Below are positions 20,977 through 23,214 of a stretch of 23,214 bases of DNA, one piece after another. The notes under the pieces are model-generated. The model was not told where the DNA came from, searched no databases, and was given only the letters and a program-made list of their open reading frames with translations. Every line of letters begins with the position of its first letter. The stretch's first letter is position 1. The DNA comes from JOPF133 sp052144935 (GTDB taxonomy: Bacteria > Acidobacteriota > Terriglobia > Bryobacterales > Bryobacteraceae). Made by a program: the position numbers and the translations under genes. The DNA is taken from NCBI GenBank assembly GCA_052144935.1, contig JBKQPR010000297.1, forward strand, positions 1 to 23,214, given 5' to 3'.

Positions 20977-22734
20977 TCATTTCAATAACCGATCCATCCA
21001 CGGCATGGGTACGGCGCCCTCCCGGAGCGCTGCGTCGTGAAACGCCGGCAAACTAAACGCCTGCCCCTTCGTCTGGCGGTACTGGTCGCGCAGTTTCAGC
21101 CAGCCCTGCCAGCCCACATAATAGACCGGCAACTGGCAATTGGAAAGCTTGGCCCTCTGCAGTTTTTCGGTGGCCTCCTCTTTCTCCTGAAAGGTCTGGG
21201 TCTGCATCAGGTCCATGGCCTCCTGGTCGGTCATGTTGAGCATCTGCAGGCGCACGTCCAGAATGGTATTGGCAATCACGCGCAGTTGATGTTTGGCGAA
21301 GGTGAGGGCCAGTTCCGGGGAGTGGTCCAGGTAGCCCTCTTCCAGCATCGTCTGGGTGGCGTAGACCGCCCAGCCCTCGATATAGGGATTATTTCCCAGG
21401 ACGCTGCGCAGGACTCTGCGCGTGGGCGGCTCGAGCCCGTTGGCGATTTCCATTTGCACGTAGTGGCCGGGCATGGCCTCGTGGAGCGTGAGCAGTTTCA
21501 GGCCGTAGAAGTTGTACTCGCGCAGTTTGGAGTCGATGCGCTCCTTGGGCCAGTCCGCGGGGATGGGGGTGATCCAGTAGAAGGCGCCCAGTTGCGGCTC
21601 GAGCGCCGGCGCCGCATTGAAGCCGCCCACCGAGTAAGCGCCGCGCATGAAATCCGGCGTGGGGATCACCTGCAGATTGGAGCGCGTGGGCAAAGTGAGC
21701 AAGTGCTTCTGCTGGACAAAGGCGCGGGCCTCTTCCAGGTCTTGGCGGGCGTCGTCCATGTAGTTCTCGGGGGTGCCGTGGCGCTCCGCGATTTTAGACA
21801 GCACTTCGCCGATCACCTGGTTCTTGAGCGCGTCGCCGGAGAGATCCGCGTGATCCTTGTGCGCCGGAAACATCTGGCGGTGCAGCGGCATCGCCAGATC
21901 GAGCATCCCGGCGCGCACCCGGTCGAGTTCGCGCTCGGCATTGGCCAGCACGGTGTCGGCCTCGGTGCCGGCCTCCAGCACGGCCTGAAACCGGCGCGTG
22001 TAGCGGGCCTGCCCCAGGCGCCAGTCGGCGTTGTCCCGGCCGGAGAGGCTGTTGCGCAGATACTCGTCGAACTTGTGCATGGCCGCCAGGGCCGGCCGGG
22101 CCGCGCGCGCGTACTCGTCCAGCAGCTCCGGCGGCATGGCCGCGCGAATCGTCTGGTTCACCAGGTCGATGTTGCCCTGGTTTTCCTGAATCGCAACTTT
22201 GGTCCAGATGCCGGGCGCCGAGATCAGATTGAGGGCCGCCTGGTCGAGAAACAGCGGCACTTTCTCCAAACGGGAGATCAGGCGCCGGTAGCGAACCGGC
22301 TTGGGCGCATACTCCAGCACGAACGGGCTGAACAGAGCGTTGCCCAGCGTCTCCACATAGATCGTAGGGTTGTGCAGTTGAGGATGGAGTTCGTTGAAAT
22401 CCATCAGGGCCAGGGTGCACTGGTCCTGCAGCATGGCCATGTCGGCCTGATCTTCCATGGAGAGTTGCTTCGCATCCAGGGCCTGCAGGCGGTTGAGGAA
22501 ATCCTCGTAAAACTTCTTCTGGCGGTCGAAGCTCTGGGCGCCCACGTCGTCCAGCATGCTGTCGAGGTCTTGCTTCTGGTATTGGTGCAGCCCCACGCCG
22601 GTGGCCAGCGAGGGCGAAAAGGAAAGAGTGGTATCGATGTACTCCTTGGAGAGCTGCGAAAAGCGTTCGGAGGGACTCTTCCCGCAGCCCACGGCCAGCA
22701 GGGCAAGCCACACAATGATAGCGAGTCTCGGCAT
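20977..22734 (-). CDS. DUF885-family lipoprotein (putative metallopeptidase-like)
   Basis: A 585-residue protein with a lipoprotein signal (MPRLAIIVWLALLAVGCGKS; lipobox LAVGC, Cys17), so it is anchored in the envelope. It belongs to the DUF885 family: all-helical with a gluzincin-like LHEAMPGHYVQ motif (His418, Glu419, His424) and a downstream glutamate in YIEGWAVYA (Glu453). This set resembles zinc peptidases, and some family members act as dipeptidases, but most are uncharacterised. Length is typical. ATG 22734 is chosen because it begins the lipobox signal and TACAAT lies 7 bases upstream, giving a leaderless transcript. The longer frame to 22866 adds a Pro/Gly-rich extension that would bury the signal peptide. 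It is followed by lepB. Confidence 0.9.
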   Translation of the reverse strand: MPRLAIIVWLALLAVGCGKSPSERFSQLSKEYIDTTLSFSPSLATGVGLHQYQKQDLDSMLDDVGAQSFDRQKKFYEDFLNRLQALDAKQLSMEDQADMAMLQDQCTLALMDFNELHPQLHNPTIYVETLGNALFSPFVLEYAPKPVRYRRLISRLEKVPLFLDQAALNLISAPGIWTKVAIQENQGNIDLVNQTIRAAMPPELLDEYARAARPALAAMHKFDEYLRNSLSGRDNADWRLGQARYTRRFQAVLEAGTEADTVLANAERELDRVRAGMLDLAMPLHRQMFPAHKDHADLSGDALKNQVIGEVLSKIAERHGTPENYMDDARQDLEEARAFVQQKHLLTLPTRSNLQVIPTPDFMRGAYSVGGFNAAPALEPQLGAFYWITPIPADWPKERIDSKLREYNFYGLKLLTLHEAMPGHYVQMEIANGLEPPTRRVLRSVLGNNPYIEGWAVYATQTMLEEGYLDHSPELALTFAKHQLRVIANTILDVRLQMLNMTDQEAMDLMQTQTFQEKEEATEKLQRAKLSNCQLPVYYVGWQGWLKLRDQYRQTKGQAFSLPAFHDAALREGAVPMPWMDRLLK

Positions 22735-22741
22735 CGATGCA

Positions 22742-22747
22742 ATTGTA
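22742..22747 (-). promoter_or_regulatory. -10 box for a leaderless DUF885 transcript
   Basis: TACAAT (minus strand, 22747-22742) is followed by exactly 7 bases and then the ATG at 22734, so transcription should start at or beside the start codon. There is no Shine-Dalgarno. The -35 position holds only a weak CTGTCC. Confidence 0.45.
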
Positions 22748-22854
22748 CAGCCGCGCACGGGGCCGGACAGCGCCGTCCTGCTGGCGACCGACCTGGCACC
22801 CCATGTCGAGCCAGTCGGGGGTGCTGGCGTAGTTTCTTCCATAACGAACCCATT

Positions 22855-22872
22855 CCGGACATGCATGTCCGG
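22855..22872. promoter_or_regulatory. Perfect 18-bp palindrome CCGGACA-TGCA-TGTCCGG
   Basis: The sequence CCGGACATGCATGTCCGG is a full palindrome. It shares both 7-base arms with a second site at 22921-22938, 66 bp away centre to centre. The pair lies 120-205 bp upstream of the DUF885 start and in front of whatever gene lies beyond the window's right edge. Two identical dyads with different centres argue for a protein-binding site rather than a terminator. Confidence 0.55.
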
Positions 22873-22920
22873 GAAATTCGGAGGGCTTCATTGAAACCAA
22901 AAGAGTTAACCAGGGGTGAA

Positions 22921-22938
22921 CCGGACAGATGTGTCCGG
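22921..22938. promoter_or_regulatory. Second palindrome CCGGACA-GATG-TGTCCGG
   Basis: Same 7-base arms as 22855-22872 with a different 4-base centre. A short T-rich run (CTTTTCT) follows on the plus strand, so a weak terminator is an alternative reading. The remaining 22939-23214 holds a small hairpin (GCGAAA-TCGC-TTTCGC, 22955-22970) and no gene I can support. Confidence 0.5.
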
Positions 22939-23214
22939 AAGCCCTTTTCTCGGGGCGAAATCGCTTTCGCGAAGCCCTCCCGAAGCCACATTGTATACGG
23001 CGGGCAGGCGGAGGGCGGCGGGGGAGAAAGCGGGGCGGGGCGGTAAGTGGTTGGAGTGGTGGGAGTTGGAGCGAAGAGGAAAGTTGTCGAACTTTGTGAA
23101 TTGTTTACCGGCCAAAAACGGGCGGCAGGGTCCAGGCGGGAGAAGTTGAGCCTTTTCTTCCAGATGGAGGTGAAACTCAGTAGGGAGCGGCGTGGCCAAT
23201 CGCCATGCCCGCTT

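Noticed and set aside
21037..23046. 669-residue plus-strand frame
   Set aside because: It is exactly antisense to the DUF885 gene, whose motifs and lipobox are clear, and has no recognisable domain.
22906..23199. Small frames on both strands at the right edge
   Set aside because: No ribosome binding site or protein family signature; they cross the palindromes at 22921-22938.

Overview
The window looks like Acidobacteriota DNA, most likely a Bryobacterales / Candidatus Solibacter-type soil bacterium. This is an inference from composition and gene content: high GC, secreted tannase/feruloyl-esterase, GH97 and GH27 enzymes, a PEGA-domain protein, a DUF885 lipoprotein, a short Lys/Arg-rich histone-like protein, and many degraded intergenic repeats and gene remnants.

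Positions 1 to about 5153 look like the right end of an integrated mobile element. It ends at the 3' half of a tRNA-Cys(GCA) gene, anticodon arm to CCA (5104-5153), with no 5' half next to it. That is the usual scar of tRNA-targeted integration. Inside it, on the minus strand, are a small Cys-rich protein (4490-4792) coupled by an ATGA overlap to a P4/D5-type primase-helicase (2145-4493), then a repeat-rich candidate replication origin (1974-2204) with ten GTGAAGGC units in two orientations around an AT-richer core. Below it is a tightly overlapping operon of six small genes (1391 to <1), led by a ribbon-helix-helix protein whose upstream region carries an 11-bp inverted operator-like pair. 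The iterons extend into the primase gene and encode its GEGA-repeat C-terminus.

Positions 5154-23214 are ordinary chromosome. They carry a membrane-anchored PEGA protein (5426-8164), a tannase-family esterase (8828-10339), a DinB-like protein (10537-10986) bracketed by 40-bp direct repeats, a histone-like small protein (11646-11963), a GH97 glycosidase (12454-14358), an NmrA-like oxidoreductase broken by a 7-bp tandem duplication (14414-15296), a URO-D-superfamily protein (15633-16685), a GH27 alpha-galactosidase (16883-18235), a Tat-exported TIM-barrel-like protein (18667-20043), signal peptidase I (20320-20925) and a DUF885 lipoprotein (20977-22734). The secreted enzymes suggest degradation of plant galactosides and phenolic esters.

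Genome decay is visible. A family of dispersed intergenic repeats (about 8606, 12098, 16759, 18422) lies next to truncated remnants of a PQQ-dependent dehydrogenase (12169-12310) and an esterase (18255-18383). Several chromosomal genes lack a Shine-Dalgarno sequence and have a -10-like hexamer placed for leaderless or near-leaderless transcripts. Two matching palindromes, CCGGACA-N4-TGTCCGG, stand upstream of the DUF885 gene.
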